From the NCBI GenBank assembly GCA_022566735.1, contig JADFIG010000024.1, positions 1-55,914 of the forward strand: a stretch of DNA of 55,914 nt, in the 5' to 3' direction. The notes beneath the pieces are model-generated. The model was given only the letters and a program-made list of their open reading frames with translations, was not told the origin of the DNA and did no database searches. The DNA is from Pseudomonadota bacterium. GTDB lineage: Bacteria > Pseudomonadota > Gammaproteobacteria > Burkholderiales > Burkholderiaceae_C. A program made the position numbers and the translations under genes. Numbering within the stretch: the first letter of the stretch is position 1; each line of letters starts with the position of its first letter. Positions 1-8,098 of the stretch are shown in pieces.

Positions 1-444
1 CTTGAGCGCGAAGCTGGAGCGGATCTTCTCCACCCCCGGGATGGGGCTGAGCTGCTCCAGGATGAAGCGCTCCAGCGCCGCCATGTCAGCCACGGCCACG
101 CGGATCAGGTAGTCGGAGTCGCCGGTCATCAGGTAGCACTCCATCACCTCGTCGTGTTCGGCAATGCGGCGCTCGAAGTCGGCCAGCGCCTCTTTGCTCT
201 GGGTGCGCAGGCTGATGTTGATGAACACATTGAGCCCCAGCCCCAGCGCCGCCGCGCTGGCCAGCGCCACGTAGCGGCTGATGACGCCTGCCGCCTCCAG
301 CGCCTTGACCCGCGCCAGGCAGGGCGAGGGCGACAGGTGCACGCGCCGTGCGAGTTCGACATTCGACAGCGCGCCATCGGCCTGCAGCTCGGCCAGGATG
401 CGCAGATCGATGGCATCGAGCTTGATGTTTTGTGGATTGCTCAT
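1..444 (-). CDS. Lrp/AsnC family transcriptional regulator (3' end cut by window edge)
   Basis: The first 148 codons of an Lrp/AsnC regulator are present and the last few residues lie outside the window. An AsnC-type helix-turn-helix spans about residues 8-60, with the family's conserved stretch LARVKALEAAGVI. An AsnC ligand-binding (RAM) domain follows with the typical GDSDYLIRV segment near residue 108. The gene is divergent from the E1 dehydrogenase gene that starts at 529. This matches the known mdeR-mdeB layout in pseudomonads, where an Lrp-type protein controls a 2-ketobutyrate dehydrogenase E1 gene. Control of its neighbour is therefore likely but inferred. Two inverted repeats in the shared promoter region are the probable operators. 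The family call is firm and the exact ligand is unknown. Confidence 0.93.
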   Translation of the reverse strand, partial: MSNPQNIKLDAIDLRILAELQADGALSNVELARRVHLSPSPCLARVKALEAAGVISRYVALASAAALGLGLNVFINISLRTQSKEALADFERRIAEHDEVMECYLMTGDSDYLIRVAVADMAALERFILEQLSPIPGVEKIRSSFALK

Positions 445-453
445 AAGCCAGCA

Positions 454-497
454 TTTTGTGCTGCAAAACACCGTGATGCCCAGCGCTTTGGCATCAC
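454..497. promoter_or_regulatory. Two inverted repeats between divergent lrp-type and E1 genes, candidate Lrp operators
   Basis: The 84-bp divergent gap holds a 15-bp quasi-palindrome at 454-468 (arms TTTTG and CAAAA). It also holds a perfect 8-bp inverted repeat, GTGATGCC at 473-480 and GGCATCAC at 490-497, with a 9-nt spacer that itself contains AGCGCT. The two centres lie about 24 bp apart. Lrp-family proteins bind roughly 15-bp palindromes as phased dimers, so these sites fit binding by the adjacent regulator. The repeats are visible in the sequence. The regulator assignment is inference from position. Confidence 0.5.
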
Positions 498-528
498 ATT
501 CTGCCCGCCAAGCCCTACAGTGAAGCCC

Positions 529-2930
529 ATGAACGCCACCACCCCTCTGCACCTGCTGGGTGCGCCCTCGGCACACGATGCCGACCCCCTCGAGACCGCC
601 GAGTGGCGCGACGCCTTCCTGGCGTTGTGTGCCACCGCCGGGCCCGAACGGGCGCGCCAGATTCTGGACTCGCTGGCACAACTGGCGCGCGCGCAGCGCG
701 TGGGATGGCAACCCGACCTCAACACCCCGTACGTCAACACCGTGGCGGTGCACGACCAGCCGCTGTTCCCGGGCGACCTGGCCATCGAGGAGCGCCTGGC
801 GTCGCTGATGCGCTGGAACGCGCTGGCCATGGTGGTGCGCGCCAACCAGGCCTATGGCGAGCTGGGCGGGCACATTGCCAGCTATGCCAGCGCGGCCGAC
901 CTGTTCGAGACCGGGTTCAACCATTTCTTCCATGCCCGGGAGGGGCTGGCGCCGGGCCAGCACCGGGGCGACCTGGTGTTCTTCCAGCCGCACAGCGCGC
1001 CCGGCGTGTATGCGCGCGCCTTCCTGGAAGGGCGGCTGAGCGAGCAGGACCTGCAGCACTATCGCCAGGAGATCAGCGCGCCGGCCGCTGGGGCGCAAGG
1101 CCTGTCCAGCTATCCCCATCCCTGGCTGATGCCCGATTTCTGGCAGTTCCCGACGGGCTCCATGGGCATAGGCCCCATCAGCAGCATCTACCACGCGCGC
1201 TTCATGCGCTATCTCACGCACCGCCGCCTGCTGGACTGCCAGGAGCGCAAGGTCTGGGGCGTGTTCGGCGACGGCGAGATGGACGAGCCCGAAAGCATGA
1301 GTGCCCTCACGCTGGCCGCGCGCGAGGGGCTGGACAACCTGGTGTGGGTGGTCAACTGCAATCTGCAGCGCCTGGACGGCCCGGTGCGCGGCAACGGCCG
1401 CATCGTCGATGAACTGGAGCGGCTGTTTGCCGGCGCGGGCTGGAACGTGGTCAAGCTGCTGTGGGGCAGCGACTGGGACGGGTTGTTTGCGCGCGACCTC
1501 ACCGGCACCCTGGCACGCACGTTGGGCGGCACGGTGGACGGGCAGATGCAGACCTTCGCCGCCAAGGACGGCCGCTACAACCGCGAGCATTTCTTTGGAC
1601 AGAACCCCGAGCTCGCCGCCCTGGCCCAGGGCCTGACGGACGAGCAGATCGACCGCTTGAAGCGCGGCGGCCATGATCTGGTGAAGATCCATGCGGCCTA
1701 TGCAGCGGCTGCCGCCCATCGCGGCCAGCCCACGGTGATCCTGGCCCATACCAAGAAGGGCTACGGCATGGGCTCGGCCGGGCAGGGCAAGATGACCACG
1801 CACAGCCAGAAGAAGCTCGACGCGGACGACCTGATCGCCTTCCGCAACCGCTTCCAGTTGCCGCTGTCGGACGAGCAGGCCACGGGCCTGGCGTTTTACA
1901 AGCCCGCCGACGACAGCCCCGAGATGCAGTACCTGCGCGCGCGCCGCGCCGCGCTGGGCGGCGCGCTGCCGCAGCGCCACACCGCCTGCGACGTGGTGCC
2001 TGTGCCCGCAGTGGGCCAGTACGCCCAGTTTGCGCTGCAGGCCGACGGCAAAGAGATGAGCACCACCATGGCCTTTGTGCGCATGCTGGGCACGCTGCTG
2101 AAGGATGCGCAACTCGGCCCGCGCATCGTGCCCATCGTGGCCGACGAGGCGCGCACCTTCGGCATGGCCAACCTGTTCAAGCAGGTGGGCATCTACAGCA
2201 GCCTGGGCCAGCGCTACGCGCCCGAGGACATCGGCTCGGTGCTGTCCTACCGCGAGGCGCTGGACGGCCAGATCCTGGAGGAGGGCATCAGCGAGGCCGG
2301 CGCCGTCGCCAGCTGGACGGCGGCGGCCACCAGCTACAGCGTGCACGGCCTGGCCATGCTTCCGTTCTACATCTACTACTCCATGTTCGGCTTCCAGCGC
2401 GTGGGCGACGCCATCTGGGCCGCGGCCGACCAGCGGGCGCGCGGCTTTTTGCTGGGCGCCACCTCGGGCCGCACCACGCTGGGCGGAGAAGGCCTGCAGC
2501 ACCAGGACGGCTCCAGCCATCTGGTGGCGGCCACCATTCCCAACTGCAAGGCCTGGGACCCTGCGCATGCCGGCGAACTCGCCGTGATCCTGGACGCCGG
2601 CATGCGCGAGATGCTGGTCGAGCAGCGCGATGTCTTCTACTACGTCACGCTGATGAACGAGAACTATGCCCAGCCCGACCTGCCCGCAGGCGCTGCCGAA
2701 GGCGTGCTGCGCGGCGCCTATGTGTTCAGCCGCTTTGGCGATGCGGACCGTGCCACGCAGCATGTCACCTTGCTGGGATCGGGCGCCATCCTCACCGAAG
2801 TGCTCAAGGCCGCCGAGCAATTGGCCAGCGAGGGCATGGCCGCCACCGTGGTCAGCGTGACCAGCTGGAGCGAGCTGGCGCGCGATGGCGTGGCCTGCGA
2901 GCAGCGCATGCTGGCGGGCGAGGCACCTGG
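529..2930 (+). pseudogene. Pyruvate dehydrogenase-type E1 component, aceE/mdeB-like, C-terminus missing
   Basis: Homodimeric thiamine-diphosphate E1 subunits of the AceE/MdeB type decarboxylate pyruvate or 2-ketobutyrate and pass the acyl group to E2. The ATG at 529 opens about 800 residues of clear E1 sequence. It includes the ThDP motif GDGEMDEPES with the downstream NCNLQRLDGPVRGN, and the pyrimidine-domain stretch EEGISEAGAVASW. After [18 protein letters not shown] the similarity stops abruptly near 2930, where about 90-100 further residues are expected. The next bases are mmsA in another frame. From 529 there is no in-frame stop until 5512. The divergent Lrp-type gene suggests an MdeB-like 2-ketobutyrate role rather than the housekeeping aceE, and no E2 or E3 gene is nearby. 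As drawn here the enzyme should be non-functional. Confidence 0.88.
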
Positions 2931-3715
2931 CCAGCCAGCACGGCAAGCGCGCCCAGAGCATGATGGGCGCGAAGAACCACGCCGTCATCCTCCCCGATGC
3001 GCACAAGGCGCAGTCCCTCAACGCCCTGGTGGGCGCGGCCTTCGGGGCCGCCGGCCAGCGCTGCATGGCCACCTCGGTGGCGGTGTTCGTGGGCGCCGCG
3101 CGCGACTGGCTGCCCGAGGTGGTAGAGCGCGCCCGGGCGCTGAAGGTCAACGCCGGCATCGAGCCCGGCACCGACGTGGGCCCGGTGATTTCGAAGCGCG
3201 CTCAGGCCCGCATCGAGGCGCTGATCGCCAGCGGCGTGGCCGAAGGCGCCAAGTTGCTGCTCGATGGCCGCGGCGTGCAGGTGCCGGGCTACCGCCAAGG
3301 CAACTTCGTCGGCCCGACCGTGCTGGCCGGCGTGCAGCCGCACATGCAGGTCTACACGCAGGAAATCTTCGGACCGGTGCTGGTGTGCATGACCGCGGAC
3401 ACGCTCGACGAAGCCATCGCCCTGGTCAACGCCAACCCCTTCGGCAACGGCGTGGGCCTGTTCACGCAAAGCGGCGCGGCGGCGCGCAAGTTCCAAAGCG
3501 AGATCGACGTCGGTCAGGTGGGCATCAACGTGCCCATCCCGGTGCCCGTGCCCTTCTTCAGCTTCACCGGCTCGCGCGGCTCCAAGCTGGGCGACCTCGG
3601 GCCCTATGGCAAGCAGGTCGTGCAGTTCTACACCCAGACCAAGACGGTGACGGCGCGCTGGTTCGACGATGCCTCGGTGAACACCGGCGTCAACACCACC
3701 ATCAGCCTGCGCTGA
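2930..3715 (+). pseudogene. mmsA: Methylmalonate-semialdehyde dehydrogenase, 3' half only
   Basis: MmsA oxidises (methyl)malonate semialdehyde to propionyl-CoA or acetyl-CoA in valine catabolism. Only the last ~260 residues of the usual ~500 are present. They begin in the frame reading [17 protein letters not shown] at the aceE junction. The catalytic cysteine motif GQRCMATS and the C-terminal EIFGPVL and [11 protein letters not shown] motifs are intact, but the NAD-binding N-terminal half is absent. A GTG or ATG could start translation just upstream (for example the ATG at 2885), but that would give no Rossmann half. mmsB follows after 36 bp, so this is the remnant of an mms operon. Either a deletion fused it to the E1 gene or the contig is mis-joined. 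Confidence 0.88.
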
Positions 3716-3751
3716 GACCCCAGCCGCGCCACAGCACCCCGAGGAGACACC

Positions 3752-4687
3752 ATGCGCATCGCCTTCATCGGCCTGGGCCACATGGGCGGCCCCATGGCCC
3801 GCAACCTCGTCAAGGCAGGCCACCGCCTGCGCGTGTTCGACCTCAGCGCCGAGGCCGTGCAGGGCCTGGTGGCCGCGGGGGATGCCCACAGCGGCGACAC
3901 GCAGCAGGTGCAGGCCGCGGCGTCGCCCGCCGACGCGGCCCGCGACGCCGAGTGCGTGATCACGATGCTGCCCGCGGCCAGGCATGTCGAGGTGGTGCTG
4001 TGCGGGCCGGACGGCGACCCGGCCCGCGGCGTGCTCGCCAGCGTGCCACGCGGTGTGCCCCTCATCGACTGCAGCACCATCGACCCGGCCACGGTGCAGC
4101 GCCTGGCCAGGCTGGCCGCGGCCCAGGGCAACCCGCTGGCCGATGCGCCGGTCTCGGGTGGCACGGGCGGCGCCACCGCGGGCACGCTGACCTTCATGGT
4201 CGGCGCCACGCCCGAGCTGTTCGCGCAATTGCAGCCGGTGCTGCAGGGCATGGGCCAGCACATCGTGCACTGCGGCGCCACCGGCATGGGCCAGGTCGCC
4301 AAGATCTGCAACAACCTGCTGCTGGCCGTCTCCATGGTCGGTGTGGCCGAGGCCATGAGCCTGGGCGCCTCGCTGGGCATCGACCCGCAGGTGCTGGCCG
4401 GCATCCTCAACACCTCCTCGGGCCGCTGCTGGAGCGCCGACACCTACAACCCCTACCCGGGCGTGATGCCCAACGTGCCCGCCGCGCGCGGCTACAGCGG
4501 CGGCTTCGGCGTGGACCTCATGCTCAAGGACCTGGGCCTGGCCAACGAGGCCGCCCGCCAGGTGCACCAGCCCCTGCCGCTGGGCGCGCAGGCGCTGCAG
4601 CTCTACGAGATGTGGAGCCGCCAGGGCCACGGACAGCTCGATTTTTCGTCCATCATTCGGATGTTGCAGGGCCAGCGCCCCGCCTGA
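3752..4687 (+). CDS. mmsB: 3-hydroxyisobutyrate dehydrogenase
   Basis: This NAD-dependent enzyme oxidises 3-hydroxyisobutyrate to methylmalonate semialdehyde in valine degradation, upstream of MmsA. The 311-residue protein starts with the beta-hydroxyacid dehydrogenase dinucleotide motif GLGHMGGPMARNL. It has the substrate motif DAPVSGGTGGA near residue 131 and the catalytic-lysine motif GQVAKICNN near residue 184. Length and motif order are typical. The GAGGAG ribosome binding site sits just upstream of the ATG. It lies between the mmsA remnant and an enoyl-CoA hydratase gene, the usual order of an mms operon. With mmsA broken, its product would lack the next enzyme unless another copy exists. 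Confidence 0.95.
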   Translation: MRIAFIGLGHMGGPMARNLVKAGHRLRVFDLSAEAVQGLVAAGDAHSGDTQQVQAAASPADAARDAECVITMLPAARHVEVVLCGPDGDPARGVLASVPRGVPLIDCSTIDPATVQRLARLAAAQGNPLADAPVSGGTGGATAGTLTFMVGATPELFAQLQPVLQGMGQHIVHCGATGMGQVAKICNNLLLAVSMVGVAEAMSLGASLGIDPQVLAGILNTSSGRCWSADTYNPYPGVMPNVPAARGYSGGFGVDLMLKDLGLANEAARQVHQPLPLGAQALQLYEMWSRQGHGQLDFSSIIRMLQGQRPA

Positions 4688-4737
4688 GTTGTCACCGGCG
4701 TCCCACCGGGCGTCTTCCATCCGAGAACGAGCACACC

Positions 4738-5514
4738 ATGATCGAACTGACCCTCGACGGCAGCGTGGCCACCATCACGCTCAACCGCCCGCCCGCCAAC
4801 GCCTTCAGCCGCGAAGGCCTGCTGCAACTGCGCGACACCGTCCACCAGCTGGAGGCCAACCCGGCCGTGCGCGCCCTGGTCATCACCGGCCACGGCCCCA
4901 AGTTCTTCAGCGCCGGCGCCGACCTCCACACCTTCGCCAGCGGTGACAAGGCCGCCGCGCTGGACATGATCTCGGCCTTCGGTCAGGCCTTCGAGGCCCT
5001 GGCCAACACGCCGCTGGTCACCATCGCCGCGCTCAACGGCTACGCCATGGGTGGCGGCCTGGAATGCGCCCTGGCCTGCGACATCCGCATCGCCGAAGGC
5101 CACGCCCAGATGGCCCTGCCCGAAGCCGGCGTGGGCCTGCTGCCCGGCGGCACCGGCACCCAGACCCTGGCCTGGCTGGTCGGCGAAGGCTGGGCCAAGC
5201 GCATGATCCTGACGGGTGAGCGCATCGACGCCCCCACGGCCCTGCGCATCGGCCTGGTCGAAGAGGTGGTGGACGGCCTCTCCGGCGAAGGCCTGGCCCT
5301 GGCCAAGGCCCGCGAGATCGCCCAGCGCGTGGGCAAGCAAAGCCCCGACAGCGTGCGCGCCTGCAAGCAGCTCATCCACGCCGCCCGCAATGGCGTGCCC
5401 CGCGGCGCCGCCCTGGCCCAGGAGCGCGAGGCCTTCGTCGGTCTGTTCAACGGGGCCAACCAGCGCGAGGGCGTCACGGCCTTCCTGGAGAAGCGCAGCC
5501 CCGCCTGGCAGTGA
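4738..5514 (+). CDS. Enoyl-CoA hydratase/isomerase family protein
   Basis: A crotonase-fold protein of 258 residues, probably acting on an acyl-CoA of the valine pathway. The oxyanion-hole segments are visible as FFSAGADLHTF near residue 58 and AMGGGLECALACDIRIA near residue 103. The glutamate-containing LPEAGVGLLPGGTGTQ stretch follows at about 125. It ends with FLEKRSPAW, a common C-terminus in the family. It follows mmsB by 50 bp and overlaps the next gene by four bases (GTGA), so it is co-transcribed with both. Exact substrate cannot be read from sequence. Beta-hydroxyacyl-CoA hydration in branched-chain amino acid breakdown is the likeliest role. Confidence 0.92.
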   Translation: MIELTLDGSVATITLNRPPANAFSREGLLQLRDTVHQLEANPAVRALVITGHGPKFFSAGADLHTFASGDKAAALDMISAFGQAFEALANTPLVTIAALNGYAMGGGLECALACDIRIAEGHAQMALPEAGVGLLPGGTGTQTLAWLVGEGWAKRMILTGERIDAPTALRIGLVEEVVDGLSGEGLALAKAREIAQRVGKQSPDSVRACKQLIHAARNGVPRGAALAQEREAFVGLFNGANQREGVTAFLEKRSPAWQ

Positions 5515-6089
5515 GGCGGGCCGTGTCATCGGCCCACCCGTCCCTGCAGAGGGCCTTGCCGCCAGGCGTGCGCCTCATCGACTGCGAACGCGGCTTGCAC
5601 GCCGCCGCCATCCTCGACATCCTCAACGAGGCCATCGTCCACTCCACCGCGCTGTACGACTACCAGCCGCGCAGCGCGGCCCAGATGGACGCCTGGTTCG
5701 ATGCCAAGGTGGCCGGTGGCTGGCCCATCATCGGGGCGGTCGACGAGGCCGGCACCCTGCTGGGCTTTGCCAGCTGCGGCAGCTTCCGCGCCTTCCCGGC
5801 CTACAAGTACACGGCCGAGCACTCGGTCTACGTGCACCACACGCAACGCGGCCGGGGCCTGGGGCGCGTGCTCCTGCAGGCCCTGATCGAACGGGCGCAG
5901 GCGCTGGGCCTGCACACCCTGGTCGGGGTGATCGACCACGACAACGCCGGCAGCCAGCGGCTGCACACCGCGCTGGGCTTCGTGCACGCCGGCACCCTGC
6001 GCCAGTGCGGCTTCAAGTTCGGACGCTGGCTGGACGTGGACTTCTACCAGCTCACCCTGCCCACGCCCGCCCAGCCGGTCGATGGCTGA
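5511..6089 (+). CDS. GNAT family N-acetyltransferase, phosphinothricin acetyltransferase-like
   Basis: A 192-residue GNAT protein that would transfer acetyl from acetyl-CoA to a small amine. The acetyl-CoA pyrophosphate loop is RGRGLGRVLLQALIERA near residue 118. The N-terminal AAILDILNEAIVHSTALYDYQPRS-type region and the LHTALGFVHAGTLRQCGFKFGRW end are characteristic of the phosphinothricin/methionine-sulfone acetyltransferase subgroup. The GTG start overlaps the stop of the enoyl-CoA hydratase gene, which indicates translational coupling; a second GTG at 5523 is possible. Substrate is unknown. Confidence 0.88.
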   Translation: MRRAVSSAHPSLQRALPPGVRLIDCERGLHAAAILDILNEAIVHSTALYDYQPRSAAQMDAWFDAKVAGGWPIIGAVDEAGTLLGFASCGSFRAFPAYKYTAEHSVYVHHTQRGRGLGRVLLQALIERAQALGLHTLVGVIDHDNAGSQRLHTALGFVHAGTLRQCGFKFGRWLDVDFYQLTLPTPAQPVDG

Positions 6090-6127
6090 GCGCAGCCTGA
6101 AAGAGCCCGCCGTTTGAAAGCCACTTC

Positions 6128-7873
6128 ATGCTCTGGCAAGCCCTGACCTCCGTGCGCGACCTCGGTCGCCTGCAGGACATCGCCTCCGTCCTGATCCGCT
6201 ACGGCTTTGGCGACATGGTGCGCCGCATGGGCCTGGGCCAGTTGCTGGAGAAGGCCGGCCACGCCCTGCACTGGGACGACGCCGAGGCCTACGCCCACAT
6301 GCCGCCGCCCCAGCGCGTGCGCCGCGCGCTGGAGGACCTCGGCCCCACCTTCATCAAGCTCGGCCAGATCCTGTCGACGCGCGTGGACCAGTTCGAGCCC
6401 GACTGGATCGCCGAGTTCAGCCAGCTGCAGGACCATGCCCCGCCCTGCGCCTGGGAGCAGGTGCACGCCCAGCTCTGCGAGGACCTCGGCGCGCCGCCCG
6501 AAACCCTCTTCGCCCACTTCGACCCCGAGCCCCTGGCCGCCGGCTCCATCGCCCAGGTGCACCGCGCGCGGCTGGACGATGGCAGCGAGGTGGTGGTCAA
6601 GGTGCGCCGCCCCGGCATCCAGCCCGTGATCGAGGCCGACCTGCGCTGGCTGGCCCGGCTGGCCGAGATGGCCGAAGCCGACAGCCCCGAGCTGCGCGCC
6701 TTCCGCCCGCGCGAGGTGGTGCGCCAGTTCGCGCGCTCGCTCAGGCGCGAGCTGGATTTGTCGGTGGAAGGCCGCCAGGCCGAGCGCATCGCCCTCAACT
6801 TCCAGGGCTACCGCGACGACCCGGAGGGCGACAACGCCGCCCCCGAGGGCCAGGTGCCCGCGCCGCCCATCGTCATCCCGCGCATCCACTGGCTGTGGAC
6901 CAGCCCGCGCGTGTGCGTGCAGGACTTCGTGCAGGGCCTCGGGGGGCGCCAGCTCGACGCGCTGGCCGCCGCCGGCCTGGACCGCCGCGTGCTGGCCCGC
7001 CGCGGCGCACGCGCCGTGCTCAAGATGATCGTCGACGACGGCCTCTTCCACGCCGACCCGCACGCCGGCAACGTCTTCTACCTGCCGGGCAACCGCATCG
7101 CCTTCATCGACTTCGGCATGGTCGGGCGCATCAACCCGAAGCGCCGCGACGAGCTCATCCGCCTGCTGCTGGGCATGGTGCAGCGCGACCCGCAGGCCGT
7201 GGCCGACGTGATGCTGGACTGGGCCGGCCAGGACCCGCAAGACAGCGCCACCGACGAAGAAGGCCTGGTCGGCGACCTGCAAGCCTTCGTCGACCAGTAC
7301 CACGGCCTGACGCTGCAGCAGATCAACCTGGCGGCGATGCTGTCGGAGATGGTGGGCATCCTGCGCCTGCACCACCTGAGCCTGCCGGCCGACCTGTCGC
7401 TGCTGTTCAAGGCCTTCATCACCCTGGAGGGCATGGGCCGCGAGCTGGACCCGGCCTTCAACATGGTCGATGTGGCCCTGCCCCTGCTCCAGTCCGCCAT
7501 GCGCAAGCGCTATGCACCGGGCGCCCTGCTGCGCCGCGGCTGGCAGGCCGTGGACGAGGCGCTGAGCCTGCTGGGCGGCCTGCCGCAGGACCTCTCGCGC
7601 CTGCTCAAGGCCGCGCGCCGAGGGCGGCTGGAAATCCACATCGACGTCAGCAACCTCACGCGCGTGGGCAACCAGCTGGAGTCGGCCATGAACCGCCTGG
7701 TGGTGGGCCTGGTGGTGGCCGCGCTGATCGTGGGCTCGTCCATCGTCATGACGGTGTCGGGCGGCCCCACGCTGCTGGGCCTGCCGGTCTTCGGCCTGCT
7801 GGGCTTCATCGGTGCGGTGCTGGGCAGCCTGTGGCTGCTGGTGTCGATTTCGCGCAGCGGCCGGCGCGACTGA
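6128..7873 (+). CDS. ABC1/AarF/UbiB family atypical kinase
   Basis: A 581-residue member of the UbiB family, proteins linked to ubiquinone synthesis or lipid handling at the membrane. It shows the family-defining KxGQ motif at residues 77-80 (FIKLGQILSTR), the alanine-rich nucleotide loop AAGSIAQVHRA, and the lysine in VVVKVRRPGI. The catalytic loop FHADPHAGN and the metal-binding DFG (IDFGMVG) follow. Two hydrophobic segments at the C-terminus (about 525-570) predict membrane anchoring. It is slightly longer than Escherichia coli UbiB. The ubiE-ubiJ neighbours usual for true ubiB are absent, so it may be a paralogue and no symbol is given. Confidence 0.9.
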   Translation: MLWQALTSVRDLGRLQDIASVLIRYGFGDMVRRMGLGQLLEKAGHALHWDDAEAYAHMPPPQRVRRALEDLGPTFIKLGQILSTRVDQFEPDWIAEFSQLQDHAPPCAWEQVHAQLCEDLGAPPETLFAHFDPEPLAAGSIAQVHRARLDDGSEVVVKVRRPGIQPVIEADLRWLARLAEMAEADSPELRAFRPREVVRQFARSLRRELDLSVEGRQAERIALNFQGYRDDPEGDNAAPEGQVPAPPIVIPRIHWLWTSPRVCVQDFVQGLGGRQLDALAAAGLDRRVLARRGARAVLKMIVDDGLFHADPHAGNVFYLPGNRIAFIDFGMVGRINPKRRDELIRLLLGMVQRDPQAVADVMLDWAGQDPQDSATDEEGLVGDLQAFVDQYHGLTLQQINLAAMLSEMVGILRLHHLSLPADLSLLFKAFITLEGMGRELDPAFNMVDVALPLLQSAMRKRYAPGALLRRGWQAVDEALSLLGGLPQDLSRLLKAARRGRLEIHIDVSNLTRVGNQLESAMNRLVVGLVVAALIVGSSIVMTVSGGPTLLGLPVFGLLGFIGAVLGSLWLLVSISRSGRRD

Positions 7874-7909
7874 ACGCAACGCCCGGGGTGGGCGCCAGAC
7901 AAAAACAAA

Positions 7910-7935
7910 GGCCGACCGGATTGCTCCGATCGGCC
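7910..7935 (-). terminator. Probable intrinsic terminator for the CapA-like gene
   Basis: Arms GGCCGACCGGA (7910-7920) and TCCGATCGGCC (7925-7935) pair with one mismatch around a 4-nt loop. On the minus strand the hairpin is followed by CTTTGTTTTTG, a usable U-rich tail, so it best serves the minus-strand gene whose stop is at 8099. The rest of the 7874-8098 gap holds a second perfect 7-bp hairpin at 8085-8102 and no gene. Confidence 0.55.
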
Positions 7936-8098
7936 CGTGCGCAGGCCTTCACAGCCGCGGGCCGGCACGCTCTCTCCTGCGGCCAAGCCATGCAATTCAC
8001 CAAAATCGCCGTATCACTTTACGGAAATTTGGCGGGAATGGGAAGCCCCCACACACACCCAGATGGCGAGACGCCTCAGGCGCCATGAGCCATTCGGC

